NCBI GenBank assembly: GCA_036833805.1 | Contig: DAITPA010000006.1 | Span: 1-51,754, forward strand | Origin: PALSA-1196 sp036833805 | GTDB lineage: Bacteria > Pseudomonadota > Gammaproteobacteria > Steroidobacterales > Steroidobacteraceae | Reading direction: 5' to 3' | DNA: 51,754 nt | In this document: positions 15,359-24,878 of the stretch, piece after piece | Layout of the letters: each line of letters starts with the position of its first letter | Position numbering within the stretch: the stretch's first letter is position 1 | The notes under the pieces: generated by a model | Seen by the model: only the letters and a program-made list of their open reading frames with translations | Database searches by the model: none | Told to the model about the DNA's origin: nothing | Translations under genes and position numbers: made by a program

Positions 15359-16912
15359 ATGTACGAGTGGAAGGTCGAACACATGAATCGCCGTGGACTG
15401 TTGCTGATGGCCGCGGCAGCCGGCGCCACACTGGCGATGCCGCGCTCGGTTCTGTCGGCTGCTGGCAAAGCCGGTGACCGCGCATTCGGCGGTGATCTCA
15501 CCGCTATCAGAGCCGTGATCGAGAAGCAGCGTCCCGAAGCCATCAAGCGCCTACAGAATTGGATCGCCCTGCCGGCCATTGCTGCCGAGAACCGCAACAT
15601 GAAGGAAGGCGTTCAAATGATGATCGATCTGCTGAAGGAGGCCGGCTTCCAGAGTGCAAAAGTGATGCCGACGGATGGGCAGCCCGGCGTATTCGCGACC
15701 TTAGATGCCGGCGCAAAGCGCACGGTTGGCATGTATTTCATGTATGACGTCAAGCAATTCGATCCAAAGGAATGGAGTTCTCCGCCGCTGGAGGCCGCTA
15801 TCGTCGACAAGGCCGCGTTTGGCAAGGTAATGATCGGGCGCGGCGCTACCAATCAGAAAGGGCCGGAAGCGACCTTCCTCGCAGCGCTGCACGCGCTCAA
15901 GGCGGCTGGCCGCAAGACGCCGGTAAATATCGTGCTCGTGGCGGAAGGCGAAGAGGAGATTGCCTCGCCGCATTTCGCGCAGGTGGTACACCAGCCGCAA
16001 GTTCTGGCGGCGCTGTCGAAATGCCATGAAGTCTTTATGCCCTTCGCCTCGCAATCCCCGCAAGGTGGCGTGGAGGTCGCGCTCGGCGCCAAAGGAGTGG
16101 TCGAGGTGGAACTCGTGTGTTCGACCGAAAAATGGGGCCGCGGCGCCAAGGACGACATCCATTCGAGCTACAAGGCCGAGCTCGATAGCGCGGTCTGGCG
16201 AATGGTGAAGGCGCTCTCAACTCTGGTGTCGGAAGACGGCAATGACCCCGCCATCGACGGATGGTTCGAGCATGTGAAACCGCTGACCGAGCGCCAGAAG
16301 CAGATCATTGCCGAAAAGGTCGCCCACACCAAGGAGGACGATGCCAAGAAACTCATGGGCGTGCAGCATTGGGTGCGTGATCTAGATTACCGCGATGCGC
16401 TGGAACGCCTCGCCTCGCAGCCGACCGTGAATATCGAAGGCATGTATGCGGGTTACATAGGCCCGGGCGGCAAGACTGTGCTGCCGTCAAAAGCCACCGC
16501 CAAACTCGATTTTCGCCTGGTGCCCGACCAGACCGCCGCCGATGCTGAATCCAAGCTGAAGGCGCACCTCGCCAAGCGCGGCTATGGCGACATCGAGGTC
16601 AAAGTCACCGGCGGCTACGACCCCACCCAGACGGACGAAAACTCCTCGCTGATCAAGGCGTCGATCGCGCTCTACAAGCATGAAGGTTTGTCGGTCAGCC
16701 TGTCGCCACGGCTCGCCGGTTCCTGGCCAGGCTATATCTTCACCAGCCCTCCGGTGAGCCTCCCCGCAGGACATTTCGGCACCGGTCACGGCAGCCGCGC
16801 ACATGCGCCGGACGAATACTACGTTATCGAGTCGAGTAACCCTGCGGTGCACGGGATGGCGGACGCGACACTTTCCTACGTGATGCATCTTTATGCGTTA
16901 GCCGCAATTTAA
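15359..16912 (+). CDS. M20-family metallopeptidase-like hydrolase with Tat signal
   Basis: 517 aa, following GGGAG six bases before the ATG. A start at 15383, with GGAAGG eight bases upstream, would give a classic twin-arginine signal (M-N-R-R-G-L-L-L then an Ala-rich core), so export by Tat is likely. The body is an M20/M28 carboxypeptidase-deacetylase fold with dimerisation domain. Of the usual metal ligands, Asp130 and the E-E pair in E-G-E-E-E-I are present, as is the late His in R-A-H-A-P-D-E. The first His is Met128 (F-M-Y-D-V) and the bridging Asp is Asn165 (G-R-G-A-T-N-Q-K-G). Activity on peptides is therefore uncertain. It stands alone. Confidence 0.82.
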   Translation: MYEWKVEHMNRRGLLLMAAAAGATLAMPRSVLSAAGKAGDRAFGGDLTAIRAVIEKQRPEAIKRLQNWIALPAIAAENRNMKEGVQMMIDLLKEAGFQSAKVMPTDGQPGVFATLDAGAKRTVGMYFMYDVKQFDPKEWSSPPLEAAIVDKAAFGKVMIGRGATNQKGPEATFLAALHALKAAGRKTPVNIVLVAEGEEEIASPHFAQVVHQPQVLAALSKCHEVFMPFASQSPQGGVEVALGAKGVVEVELVCSTEKWGRGAKDDIHSSYKAELDSAVWRMVKALSTLVSEDGNDPAIDGWFEHVKPLTERQKQIIAEKVAHTKEDDAKKLMGVQHWVRDLDYRDALERLASQPTVNIEGMYAGYIGPGGKTVLPSKATAKLDFRLVPDQTAADAESKLKAHLAKRGYGDIEVKVTGGYDPTQTDENSSLIKASIALYKHEGLSVSLSPRLAGSWPGYIFTSPPVSLPAGHFGTGHGSRAHAPDEYYVIESSNPAVHGMADATLSYVMHLYALAAI

Positions 16913-17300
16913 CGGATGAGTTCCGCAGCGGGGCATCCGCCCCTTGCGGGTTGCGATTGCATACATCGTTGACAGGAAGGTCAGACAAGCGTGTTCAGAC
17001 AAGAGCGGCCACCTTCGTAGAGTCCCCCAATTTCCGAGCGAGTCTCCGGTGCGCGATCTGCAATTGTAGGACTCTGACAACCGCTGCAGCTACGCCAGTA
17101 CGTAGAGCTTCGGCGATGCTGGGAGCATCGCGGCGGAAAATTGAGAGACGGCAGCCCATTTAAGCTATTGAATTGCAACATACCGTAGATTCTTGGGTGC
17201 CCCGACAAACCAGGGGTCGGAAGATGGAATCGCTCAGCGCGCGCCAATCACGCGAGTTCGATTGGGGCCGCATGCCAACGTGCGGCTTTCAGCGCCTTGG
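16913..17300. other. Intergenic stretch between the M20-like gene and gltD
   Basis: No gene can be supported. A short inverted repeat, GGGGCATCCGCCCC, lies just after the M20-like stop (about 16929-16943) but has no U-run. The small open frames on both strands overlap and lack start signals. Confidence 0.4.
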
Positions 17301-18716
17301 CTAAGCGTGAATATTGAGGTAGGCCAGGATGCCGTTTGCGGCCTCGCGGCCTTCAAATACCGCCGTCACGACGAGATCCGAACCGCGCACCATGTCGCCG
17401 CCGGCAAATACTTTCGGGTTCGTCGTTTGGAACGGTGTTTCCTGCGAGGCAGATACCCGCACACGGCCATTGGCATGCAGGCGGATGTCGTTGGGGCTGA
17501 ACCAGTGCGGCGGGCTTGGCAGAAAACCGAAAGCGATGATCACGGCATCGGCGGCCACAACCTCTTCCGATCCGGGGATCGGCTCAGGAATGCGTCTGCC
17601 GCGCGGACCGGGAGCTCCCAAGCGCGTCTCAACGAGCTTCACGCCCTCAACGCGCTCCGAGCCCACGATCTCGATCGGCTGGCGGTTGAATAGAAACTCA
17701 ACTCCCTCCTCCTTGCTGTTCTTATAGTCGCGGCGCGAGCCGGGCATGTTGGCCTCGTCGCGGCGGTAGGTGCAGGCGACCGACGCTGCGCCCTGGCGCA
17801 CAGCGGTGCGATTGCAATCCATGCCGGTGTCACCGCCGCCCAGCACCATCACACGCTGTCCGCGCAGGCTCACGAGCCGATCCGCGCTGCCCGGCAGTCC
17901 CAACTCATGATTGACGTTGGAGATGAGATACGGCAGCGCCTCATGCACTCCCGGCAGATCCTCGCCGGGGAATCCGCCCTGCACATACGTGTACGTGCCC
18001 ATGCCGAGGAACACGGCATCGTATTCATCGAGCAGGCGCTCGAATGGCAGCGCGCGGCCCACTTCGGTTCCGAGGCGGAACTCAACGCCCATGCCTTGCA
18101 TGACTTGACGGCGCTTCTCCACGACCTCTTTCTCGAGCTTGAAGGGCGGAATGCCGAACGTCAGCAAACCGCCGATGCGCTCGTAACGGTCAAACACCAC
18201 GGGGTCGACGCCGTTTCTGACGAGAATGTCCGCGCACCCCAAACCTGCGGGCCCTGCGCCAACGATGGCGACGCGCTTGCCGGTGGGCCGGACGTTTGAC
18301 ATGTCGGGCGTCCAGCCGCGTTTGAAGGCCTCATCCGTAATATATTTCTCAATCGAGCCGATGGTGACCGCACCCAAGCCGTCGTTGAGCGTGCATGCAC
18401 CTTCGCACAGTCGATCCTGCGGGCAGATGCGGCCGCACATTTCCGGCAGCGAATTTGTCTTGTGAGAAAGCTCGGCAGCCTCAAAGAGATTGCCTTCCTC
18501 GAGCAGCTTCAACCAGTTCGGGATGTAGTTGTGCACCGGGCATTTCCACTCGCAGAATGGATTGCCGCAGGCGATGCAGCGCCGCGCCTGCTGCGCGGCC
18601 TGTTCCGGCTCAAAGGGCGCATAGATCTCGCGAAACTGCGTGATGCGCGTTTCGACCGGGGTCTTCGCGGGCTCGGCGCGCGCCACATCGAGAAACTGCA
18701 GGTTGTTATCCGCCAT
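17301..18716 (-). CDS. gltD: Glutamate synthase (NADPH) small subunit
   Basis: 471 aa, standard length. The N-terminal iron-sulfur domain has C-I-A-C-G-N-P-F-C-E-W-K-C-P and a second Cys cluster C-G-R-I-C-P-Q-D-R-L-C-E-G-A-C. Then come the FAD site G-A-G-P-A-G-L-G-C and the NADPH site G-G-G-D-T-G-M-D-C. The end has the G-D-M-V-R-G-S-D-L-V-V motif. It takes electrons from NADPH and passes them to GltB. It follows gltB by nine bases in the same operon. Confidence 0.97.
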   Translation of the reverse strand: MADNNLQFLDVARAEPAKTPVETRITQFREIYAPFEPEQAAQQARRCIACGNPFCEWKCPVHNYIPNWLKLLEEGNLFEAAELSHKTNSLPEMCGRICPQDRLCEGACTLNDGLGAVTIGSIEKYITDEAFKRGWTPDMSNVRPTGKRVAIVGAGPAGLGCADILVRNGVDPVVFDRYERIGGLLTFGIPPFKLEKEVVEKRRQVMQGMGVEFRLGTEVGRALPFERLLDEYDAVFLGMGTYTYVQGGFPGEDLPGVHEALPYLISNVNHELGLPGSADRLVSLRGQRVMVLGGGDTGMDCNRTAVRQGAASVACTYRRDEANMPGSRRDYKNSKEEGVEFLFNRQPIEIVGSERVEGVKLVETRLGAPGPRGRRIPEPIPGSEEVVAADAVIIAFGFLPSPPHWFSPNDIRLHANGRVRVSASQETPFQTTNPKVFAGGDMVRGSDLVVTAVFEGREAANGILAYLNIHA

Positions 18717-18725
18717 CGCAGTGCT

Positions 18726-21700
18726 CTACGCCGCGCGCCGCAGATTCTCCATGAGGGAATCGATGGAGGCGGCTTTCGGCTTTACGACCCAGAATTTGCC
18801 GATGTACGTGCGAAAGTCGTGCAGTATCTCCTCGCCCCAAAGGCTGCGCGTCTCACCGACGTGCATCTCTATCAATCCCTGCAGGTGCTGCAGATGCGAC
18901 TGCATGGATTCAGCGTGGATGCGGCTGATGTCAATGAGCTCATGGTTGTAGCGATCGACAAAGTTGCGTTCGAGGTCGAGCACATAGGCAAATCCGCCGG
19001 TGAAGCCTGCGCCGAAATTGACACCGGTACGGCCGAGCACGCAGACCACGCCGCCCGTCATGTATTCGCAGCAGTGGTCGCCCGTGCCTTCGACGATGGC
19101 CGTGGCACCGGAATTTCGCACGGCGAACCGCTCGCCGGCGACGCCGGCCGCAAACAGCTGTCCGCCGGTTGCCCCATACAGGCAGGTATTGCCCATGATG
19201 ATGGTCTCCTTCGCCACAAACTGCGCGTGGCGCGAGTGGCGCAGAACGAGCTTGCCGCCCGCCATGCCCTTGCCCACGTAGTCATTGGCGTCGCCTTCAA
19301 GATGTAGGTGCAGGCCGCCGGCATTCCAAACGCCAAAACTCTGGCCGACGTTGCCGGTGAGACGCAGCACGAGCGGCGCGTCCTCCATGCCATAGTTGCC
19401 CCAACGCCTGGCAATCTCACCCGAGACACGCGCGCCGATCGAACGGTTGTAGTTCTTGACGTCGTAGTGCCACTGCCCGCCCGAGCGCGTCTCAATTGCC
19501 TCGCGAACGTCGGCCACCATGCGTTCGGCAAGCTCCCCTTTGTCAAACGGCGCGTTCGATGCCGTGGTACAGAACTGCGCGTCTTGTGCGCGCATGCCTG
19601 CGGTGGAGAGAATCGGCGTGAGATCAAGCTTCTTCTGCTTTTCTGTCTGACCCGCGAGCGGCCGCAGATATTCCGTGTGGCCGATGAGGTCCGCGAGCTG
19701 CCGCACGCCGAGCGACGCAAGAATCTCCCGCACTTCCTGCGCCACGAAGTGAAAGTAGTTCACCACCATCTCCGGCAGGCCCGTGAAGTACTTTGTGCGC
19801 AGCACATTGTGCTGCGTCGCAACGCCCGTAGCGCAGTTGTTGAGATGGCAGATGCGCAGGTACTTGCAACCAAGCGCCACCAGCGGCGCGGTGCCAAAGC
19901 CGAAGCTTTCGGCGCCAATGATGGCGGCTTTAACGACGTCGAGGCCGGTCTTGAGCCCGCCATCGGTCTGCAGACGCACGCGGTGGCGTAGACCATTGAT
20001 GCGCAGCGTCTGATGCGTCTCGGCGAGCCCGAGCTCCCAGGGCGTACCCGCATACTTGATCGAGGATAGCGGGCTTGCTCCGGTACCGCCGTCGTAGCCG
20101 GAAATCGTGATCAAATCCGCGTACGCCTTGGCGACGCCGGCTGCCACGGTGCCCACGCCCGGTTCCGCCACGAGCTTCACGGAGACGAGCGCCTCGGGGT
20201 TCACCTGCTTCAGATCAAAGATAAGCTGCGAGAGATCCTCGATCGAATAGATGTCGTGATGCGGCGGCGGCGAGATGAGTCCCACTCCCGGCCGCGCAAA
20301 GCGCAGCCGCGCGATCATCTCGTTGACCTTGTGTCCGGGCAGCTGCCCACCTTCGCCGGGCTTTGCGCCCTGCGCGATCTTGATCTGCAGGACTTCGGCG
20401 TTGATCAGGTACTCGGGCGTCACGCCAAAGCGGCCTGAGGCGACCTGTTTAATCTTGGAGTTTTTTTCGGTCCGGTAGCGCGCCGGGTCTTCGCCGCCTT
20501 CGCCCGAATTTGAGCGCGCACCGAGGCGGTTCATGGCAACGGCGAGCGCCTCGTGCGCCTCAGGCGACAGGGCCCCCAAGGACATCCCGGCGCTGTCGAA
20601 GCGCGGCAGAATCGCCTCGAGCGGCTCGACCTCGCTGATCGGCACGCTCACGCCGCAAGCTTGCAGTTCCAAAAGGTCGCGAAAGGTCGCGGCCGGCCGC
20701 TGGTTCACGAGCGCGGCGAAGTTGAGATACGTTTTATAGTCACCGCTTGCAACCGCCGCCTGCAACGTCGCAATCACTTCGGGGTTGTACATGTGGTACT
20801 CGCCACCGTGCATGTACTTCAGAAGCCCGCCTTGTTCGATCGGCTCGCGCGGATTCCAGGCGCGTGCGGCGAGCTCTTTGATATCGGCCTCAAGGTCCGC
20901 GAAATCCGCTCCCTGCACCCGGCTTTCCGTGCCGGTGAAGCACCGCGTAACGACTTCCTCGTGCAGGCCCACGATCTCGAACAGCTGCGAGCTTCTATAG
21001 CTGCCGATCGTCGAGATGCCCATTTTGGACATGATCTTAAAAAGACCCTTCCTAATGGCCGCGCGGTAGCTCCTGCCAAGCTCGAGGCGTGTGGCGAAGT
21101 CAAGCTTCACCGTACCGCGGCGCATCATCTCGAACAGCACCTGGTAGGCCATGTAGGGATACACCGCGGTCGCGCCGTAGCCGATGAGACAGGCGAAGTG
21201 ATGCGGATCGCGCGCCGTGCCGGTCTCAACGAGGAGATTGCACTTGCAGCGCAAGCCCGTATTGATGAGGTGCTGATGCACGGCGCCGGTGACGAGCAGT
21301 GCATGCACCGGCAATCGGCCGCGGGCGAGATAGCGATCGGAGATGAGGAGCACGAGCTTGCCGTCACGCACGGCGTTTTCTGCCTGCATGCACAGGCGCA
21401 CGATCGCCTGCTTGAGTCCCTCGGCGGGCTCGTACTGCAGATCAAGGAATTCGTGGGTGACGCCGAATTCCTGCAGACCAAGGATCTGCCTGAGCTTTCT
21501 CTGCGAGAGAATCGGCGAGCCGAGCACGATCTGACGCGCATGCTCCGGTGCCGGAACGAAGATGTTGCACTCCGGGCCGATCTGCGTCTGCAGCGACATC
21601 ACAATCGATTCGCGCAACGGATCGATCGGCGGGTTGGTGACTTGCGCGAACTGCTGCCGGAAATAGTCGTACAGCGAGCGCACCTTGTGCGACAGCACGG

Positions 21701-23195
21701 GCATCGGCGTGTCATCGCCCATGGAGCCGACCGCCTCGCTCTCATCCTCGGCGAGCACGCGGATGATGTCGTCGCGCTCCTCCGAGGTGATGTTGAACAT
21801 TTTCTGGTAGACGCACAGGGTCTCGCGATCCATCGGCTCGGCGGCAAGGCGCGGATCAACCAGATCGCTCTCAAGATAGCGCACGCCTTTTCGCAGCCAT
21901 GCCTTGTAGGGGTGGCGCGACTTCAGCAGCGTGTCGATGTCGGCTGATTCGAGCAGGATTCCGGCCTGCATATCGACCGCGATCATGTCGCCGGGACCCA
22001 ACTTGCCCTTGCGCACCACATCCTCGGGCGCGTAATCCCACACGCCAGTCTCCGAGGCAATCGTCAGGATGCGGTTCTTGGTGATCACGAAGCGCGCGGG
22101 CCGCAGGCCATTGCGATCGAGGGCGCAGGCGGCATAACGCCCGTCGGTGAGGACGATGCCGGCGGGGCCATCCCAGGGCTCCATGTGCACCGAGTAGTAC
22201 TCGTAGAAGGCGCGCAAATCGGCATCAATGGAGTCGAGCTCATGCCAGGCGGGTGGCATCAGCAGGCGCATGGCGTGCAGCGCATCAAGGCCGCCCATGA
22301 GGAGCACCTCGAGCATGTTGTCGAGGCTTTGCGAATCGGAGCCCGTGAGCGATACGAGCGGCTGAATGTCCGCTAAGTCGGGCAACAGCGGCGAGCGAAA
22401 CAAAGGGCCGCGCGCGACCGCCCAGTTGCGGTTGCCCTGGATCGTGTTGATCTCGCCGTTGTGCGCAAGGTAGCGGTAGGGATGCGCCAGGCGCCACTGC
22501 GGCAAGGTGTTGGTCGAGAAGCGCTGGTGGAAGATGACGAGCGAGGACGCAAGCCGCGGGTCGTTCAGGTCCGGGAAGAAGACGGCGAGATACTGCGGCA
22601 TGACCATGGCTTTGAACACCACGGTGGTGGCCGAAAGGCTCGGAACATAGAAATACGGGTCGTCACGCTCGAGCGCCTTCTCGGCGCGGCGTCGCGCAAG
22701 AAAAAGCTTGCGGTTGAACGCGGCTTCATCAAGCCCGCAAGCCGTGCAGTTGACGAAGATCTGCTTGACCTGCGGCAGCGTCTTCAGAGCTTCAGCGCCG
22801 CAGGCATCGGGGTTGGTCGGAACTTGACGAAAGCCTGCGACCTCAAGCCCTTCACGCTCAAGCTGCGCCGTGAGAGTGCGGCGCGCCGCCTCGGCACGTG
22901 CAGGGTCAGGGCTTAGGAACACGAGACCGCAGGCAAACATGTCTTCAAGCTCGATGCCGGCCTCGCGCGCGAGCGCGCGCAGAAATCCTTCCGGCTTCTT
23001 GATGAGAAGCCCGCAGCCGTCGCCGGTCTTGCCATCGCTTGCGACCGCGCCACGATGGGTCAGGCGATTGAGGGAGGTCATCGCGGTCTTGACCACCCAA
23101 TGGCTCGGCTGATCATCCAGTTGCGCGATTAAGCCAAAGCCGCAGCTATCCCTTTCATAGCTTTCGCGGAACAGACCCCGGTCGGCGGCACCCAT
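18726..23195 (-). CDS. gltB: Glutamate synthase (NADPH) large subunit
   Basis: 1489 aa from the ATG at 23195, close to the usual proteobacterial length. A short propeptide precedes the catalytic Cys18 (D-S-C-G-F-G-L), which becomes the N-terminal nucleophile of the type II amidotransferase domain. The FMN-binding synthase domain has P-P-P-H-H-D-I-Y-S-I-E-D-L and the S-G-Y-D-G-G-T-G-A-S-P loop. The 3Fe-4S ligands are in C-K-Y-L-R-I-C-H-L-N-N-C, and the GXGXG beta-helix closes the chain. It converts glutamine and 2-oxoglutarate to two glutamates. The frame stays open to 23297, but that extension lacks a ribosome binding site. Confidence 0.96.
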   Translation of the reverse strand: MGAADRGLFRESYERDSCGFGLIAQLDDQPSHWVVKTAMTSLNRLTHRGAVASDGKTGDGCGLLIKKPEGFLRALAREAGIELEDMFACGLVFLSPDPARAEAARRTLTAQLEREGLEVAGFRQVPTNPDACGAEALKTLPQVKQIFVNCTACGLDEAAFNRKLFLARRRAEKALERDDPYFYVPSLSATTVVFKAMVMPQYLAVFFPDLNDPRLASSLVIFHQRFSTNTLPQWRLAHPYRYLAHNGEINTIQGNRNWAVARGPLFRSPLLPDLADIQPLVSLTGSDSQSLDNMLEVLLMGGLDALHAMRLLMPPAWHELDSIDADLRAFYEYYSVHMEPWDGPAGIVLTDGRYAACALDRNGLRPARFVITKNRILTIASETGVWDYAPEDVVRKGKLGPGDMIAVDMQAGILLESADIDTLLKSRHPYKAWLRKGVRYLESDLVDPRLAAEPMDRETLCVYQKMFNITSEERDDIIRVLAEDESEAVGSMGDDTPMPVLSHKVRSLYDYFRQQFAQVTNPPIDPLRESIVMSLQTQIGPECNIFVPAPEHARQIVLGSPILSQRKLRQILGLQEFGVTHEFLDLQYEPAEGLKQAIVRLCMQAENAVRDGKLVLLISDRYLARGRLPVHALLVTGAVHQHLINTGLRCKCNLLVETGTARDPHHFACLIGYGATAVYPYMAYQVLFEMMRRGTVKLDFATRLELGRSYRAAIRKGLFKIMSKMGISTIGSYRSSQLFEIVGLHEEVVTRCFTGTESRVQGADFADLEADIKELAARAWNPREPIEQGGLLKYMHGGEYHMYNPEVIATLQAAVASGDYKTYLNFAALVNQRPAATFRDLLELQACGVSVPISEVEPLEAILPRFDSAGMSLGALSPEAHEALAVAMNRLGARSNSGEGGEDPARYRTEKNSKIKQVASGRFGVTPEYLINAEVLQIKIAQGAKPGEGGQLPGHKVNEMIARLRFARPGVGLISPPPHHDIYSIEDLSQLIFDLKQVNPEALVSVKLVAEPGVGTVAAGVAKAYADLITISGYDGGTGASPLSSIKYAGTPWELGLAETHQTLRINGLRHRVRLQTDGGLKTGLDVVKAAIIGAESFGFGTAPLVALGCKYLRICHLNNCATGVATQHNVLRTKYFTGLPEMVVNYFHFVAQEVREILASLGVRQLADLIGHTEYLRPLAGQTEKQKKLDLTPILSTAGMRAQDAQFCTTASNAPFDKGELAERMVADVREAIETRSGGQWHYDVKNYNRSIGARVSGEIARRWGNYGMEDAPLVLRLTGNVGQSFGVWNAGGLHLHLEGDANDYVGKGMAGGKLVLRHSRHAQFVAKETIIMGNTCLYGATGGQLFAAGVAGERFAVRNSGATAIVEGTGDHCCEYMTGGVVCVLGRTGVNFGAGFTGGFAYVLDLERNFVDRYNHELIDISRIHAESMQSHLQHLQGLIEMHVGETRSLWGEEILHDFRTYIGKFWVVKPKAASIDSLMENLRRAA

Positions 23196-23394
23196 TTGTC
23201 GGTCTCGATGAGTCGTATGGCTTATGAGCGTACTACACCGCAGCGCCGCACGAGGATTTGCGTGGGATTGGGGCGAAAAATAATCTGCGCTGCTCATTAT
23301 TTTCTATTGCATAGTTGGATGTCGTCCTTCAACATTCGCGGCGCGTTACACTTTTCCTGTGCGCTACTTTGAATGAGGAATCTTCAGGCGTTGA

Positions 23395-23752
23395 GTGAAC
23401 CGGGACCTGATCGACCTCTGCAACGCGTCTCCGATTACCGGCGCCGGAATTTTCCCGACTTTTCACCGAAGCGCGCTTTTTGCTGGGCGACGATGCTTAC
23501 TTCCGCTACGCACGGTTCGGCGCGTACCTCGCATGCACGATTGAGCACAACCGCGCCCCGCGGCAGAAAATCCATCGTGACTTCGCGGTCTTGAACAAGA
23601 TGGCGCGCGCCTCGAGGAAGCATCCGTGTATTCGGCAAATGCGCCTTTGCGGGCCGCTCGAGTACATCGTCGACGCTCCGAAGGCGCTCGCGCTCGCTCG
23701 AAAGCGGCTCTCGCCGGTTGCGCAAGGATACCTGGAAGGCCTGTGCGAATAA
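23395..23752 (+). pseudogene. Small unknown gene with a single frameshift
   Basis: A GTG at 23395 opens a frame N-R-D-L-I-D-L-C-N-A-S-P-I-T-G-A. One base out of phase, from about 23447, the sequence continues E-F-S-R-L-F-T-E-A-R-F-L-L-G-D-D-A-Y-F-R-Y-A and runs to a stop at 23752. The join reads smoothly as one protein of about 118 residues with helical, basic character. A strong intrinsic terminator follows 26 bases after the stop, which supports a real transcription unit. I do not recognise the family. The extra base near 23446 may be a true mutation or a sequence error. Confidence 0.45.
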
Positions 23753-23777
23753 TTCGAAGCTGACAGGCCGGTTGCCT

Positions 23778-23825
23778 GACCTGCTCTGAAGGAACCGCTT
23801 CCTGAGGAGCAGGTCCCTTTTTCCG
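23778..23825 (+). terminator. Strong nested-hairpin terminator
   Basis: GACCTGCTC (23778-23786) pairs perfectly with GAGCAGGTC (23807-23815). Inside, AGGAA (23790-23794) pairs with TTCCT (23799-23803). The stem is followed by CCC and then a five-T run. It should end transcripts from the small gene before it and shield the pirin gene. Confidence 0.75.
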
Positions 23826-23996
23826 GTGCCGACGCCATCTTTCTTGCGGTTTCTGCTCCGGCCTTGTGCGACCCAGAGGCCGTGAGCTCAATCTCGCAGG
23901 CATTCATGCTGCATTGACATTGCGCAAATCGCCGGCGCGTCGAAACGTCCCGTTGCTTCTTTGGGTCTATCATCGACGGGCCAAACTGGAGGCATT

Positions 23997-24875
23997 ATGG
24001 GCGTCGAGCAAGTCATCCTGGGTCGCAAGAGGGATCTCGGCGGTTTCACGGTGCGGCGTGTGCTGCCGGCGGCAAGCGCGCGGATGATCGGCCCTTTTAT
24101 CTTCTTCGATCACCTGGGGCCGCTGGTGCTCGAACCCGGAGAGGGCCTCGACATTCGACCGCACCCGCATATCGCGCTTGCAACGGTCACGTATCTGTTC
24201 GCGGGCAGCATCATGCATCGGGACAGCTTGGGCAGCGTGCAGGAGATCAGGCCCGGCGACGTCAATTGGATGACGGCGGGCCGGGGCATCGCGCACTCGG
24301 AACGCTCGCCCGAAAAGGAGCGCGAGCGCGGCGTGCGCGCGCACGGCATCCAGTCATGGGTCGCGCTGCCCGATGGCCATGAAGAGGTCGAGCCCGACTT
24401 TCAGCACCACCCGGCGGCGAGCCTGCCGAGCGCGTCGTTCGACGGAGTTGATCTGCGGGTGATTGCGGGCGAGGCATTCGGACGGCGTTCGCCGACGCAG
24501 GTGCTGTGGCCGACTTTGTACGTGGATTTGCTGATCGCTCAGGGTGCACGCCTTGAGATCGGCGCGGACTACGCCGAGCAGGCTCTGTACGTTGCCGAAG
24601 GCGAAATTGAGGTATCGGGAGTGCGCGGCCGAGAAGGTGAGCTCCTCGTGCTCGTAAGCGGCGATGCCGTGACGCTGCACGGCCGGCGCAGCGCGCGTGT
24701 GCTACTGCTCGGCGGGGAACGCTTCACAACCCCGCGCTTCATCTGGTGGAATTTCGTGGCCTCAAACCGCGAGCGTATCGAAATCGCGAAGCGCGATTGG
24801 GCGCAAGGTCGCTTCGCACGGGTTCCCGGGGAGAGTGAGTTCATTCCCCTGCCGCCTGACTCGCCCACGGAGTAG
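23997..24875 (+). CDS. Pirin family protein
   Basis: 292 aa from the ATG with GGAGG just upstream. It is a bicupin with the pirin N-terminal metal site: His56 and His58 (R-P-H-P-H-I), His100 and Glu102 (G-I-A-H-S-E), almost the same numbers as in human pirin. The G-P-F-I-F-F-D-H-L-G-P block is also typical. Bacterial pirins include quercetin dioxygenases and regulators of central enzymes; the substrate here is unknown. It lies three bases before the antiporter gene, so the two are likely co-transcribed. Confidence 0.92.
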   Translation: MGVEQVILGRKRDLGGFTVRRVLPAASARMIGPFIFFDHLGPLVLEPGEGLDIRPHPHIALATVTYLFAGSIMHRDSLGSVQEIRPGDVNWMTAGRGIAHSERSPEKERERGVRAHGIQSWVALPDGHEEVEPDFQHHPAASLPSASFDGVDLRVIAGEAFGRRSPTQVLWPTLYVDLLIAQGARLEIGADYAEQALYVAEGEIEVSGVRGREGELLVLVSGDAVTLHGRRSARVLLLGGERFTTPRFIWWNFVASNRERIEIAKRDWAQGRFARVPGESEFIPLPPDSPTE

Positions 24876-24878
24876 TGC

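Noticed and set aside
20553..21947. 464-codon open frame opposite gltB
   Set aside because: Antisense shadow; gltB is clearly coding over the whole stretch.
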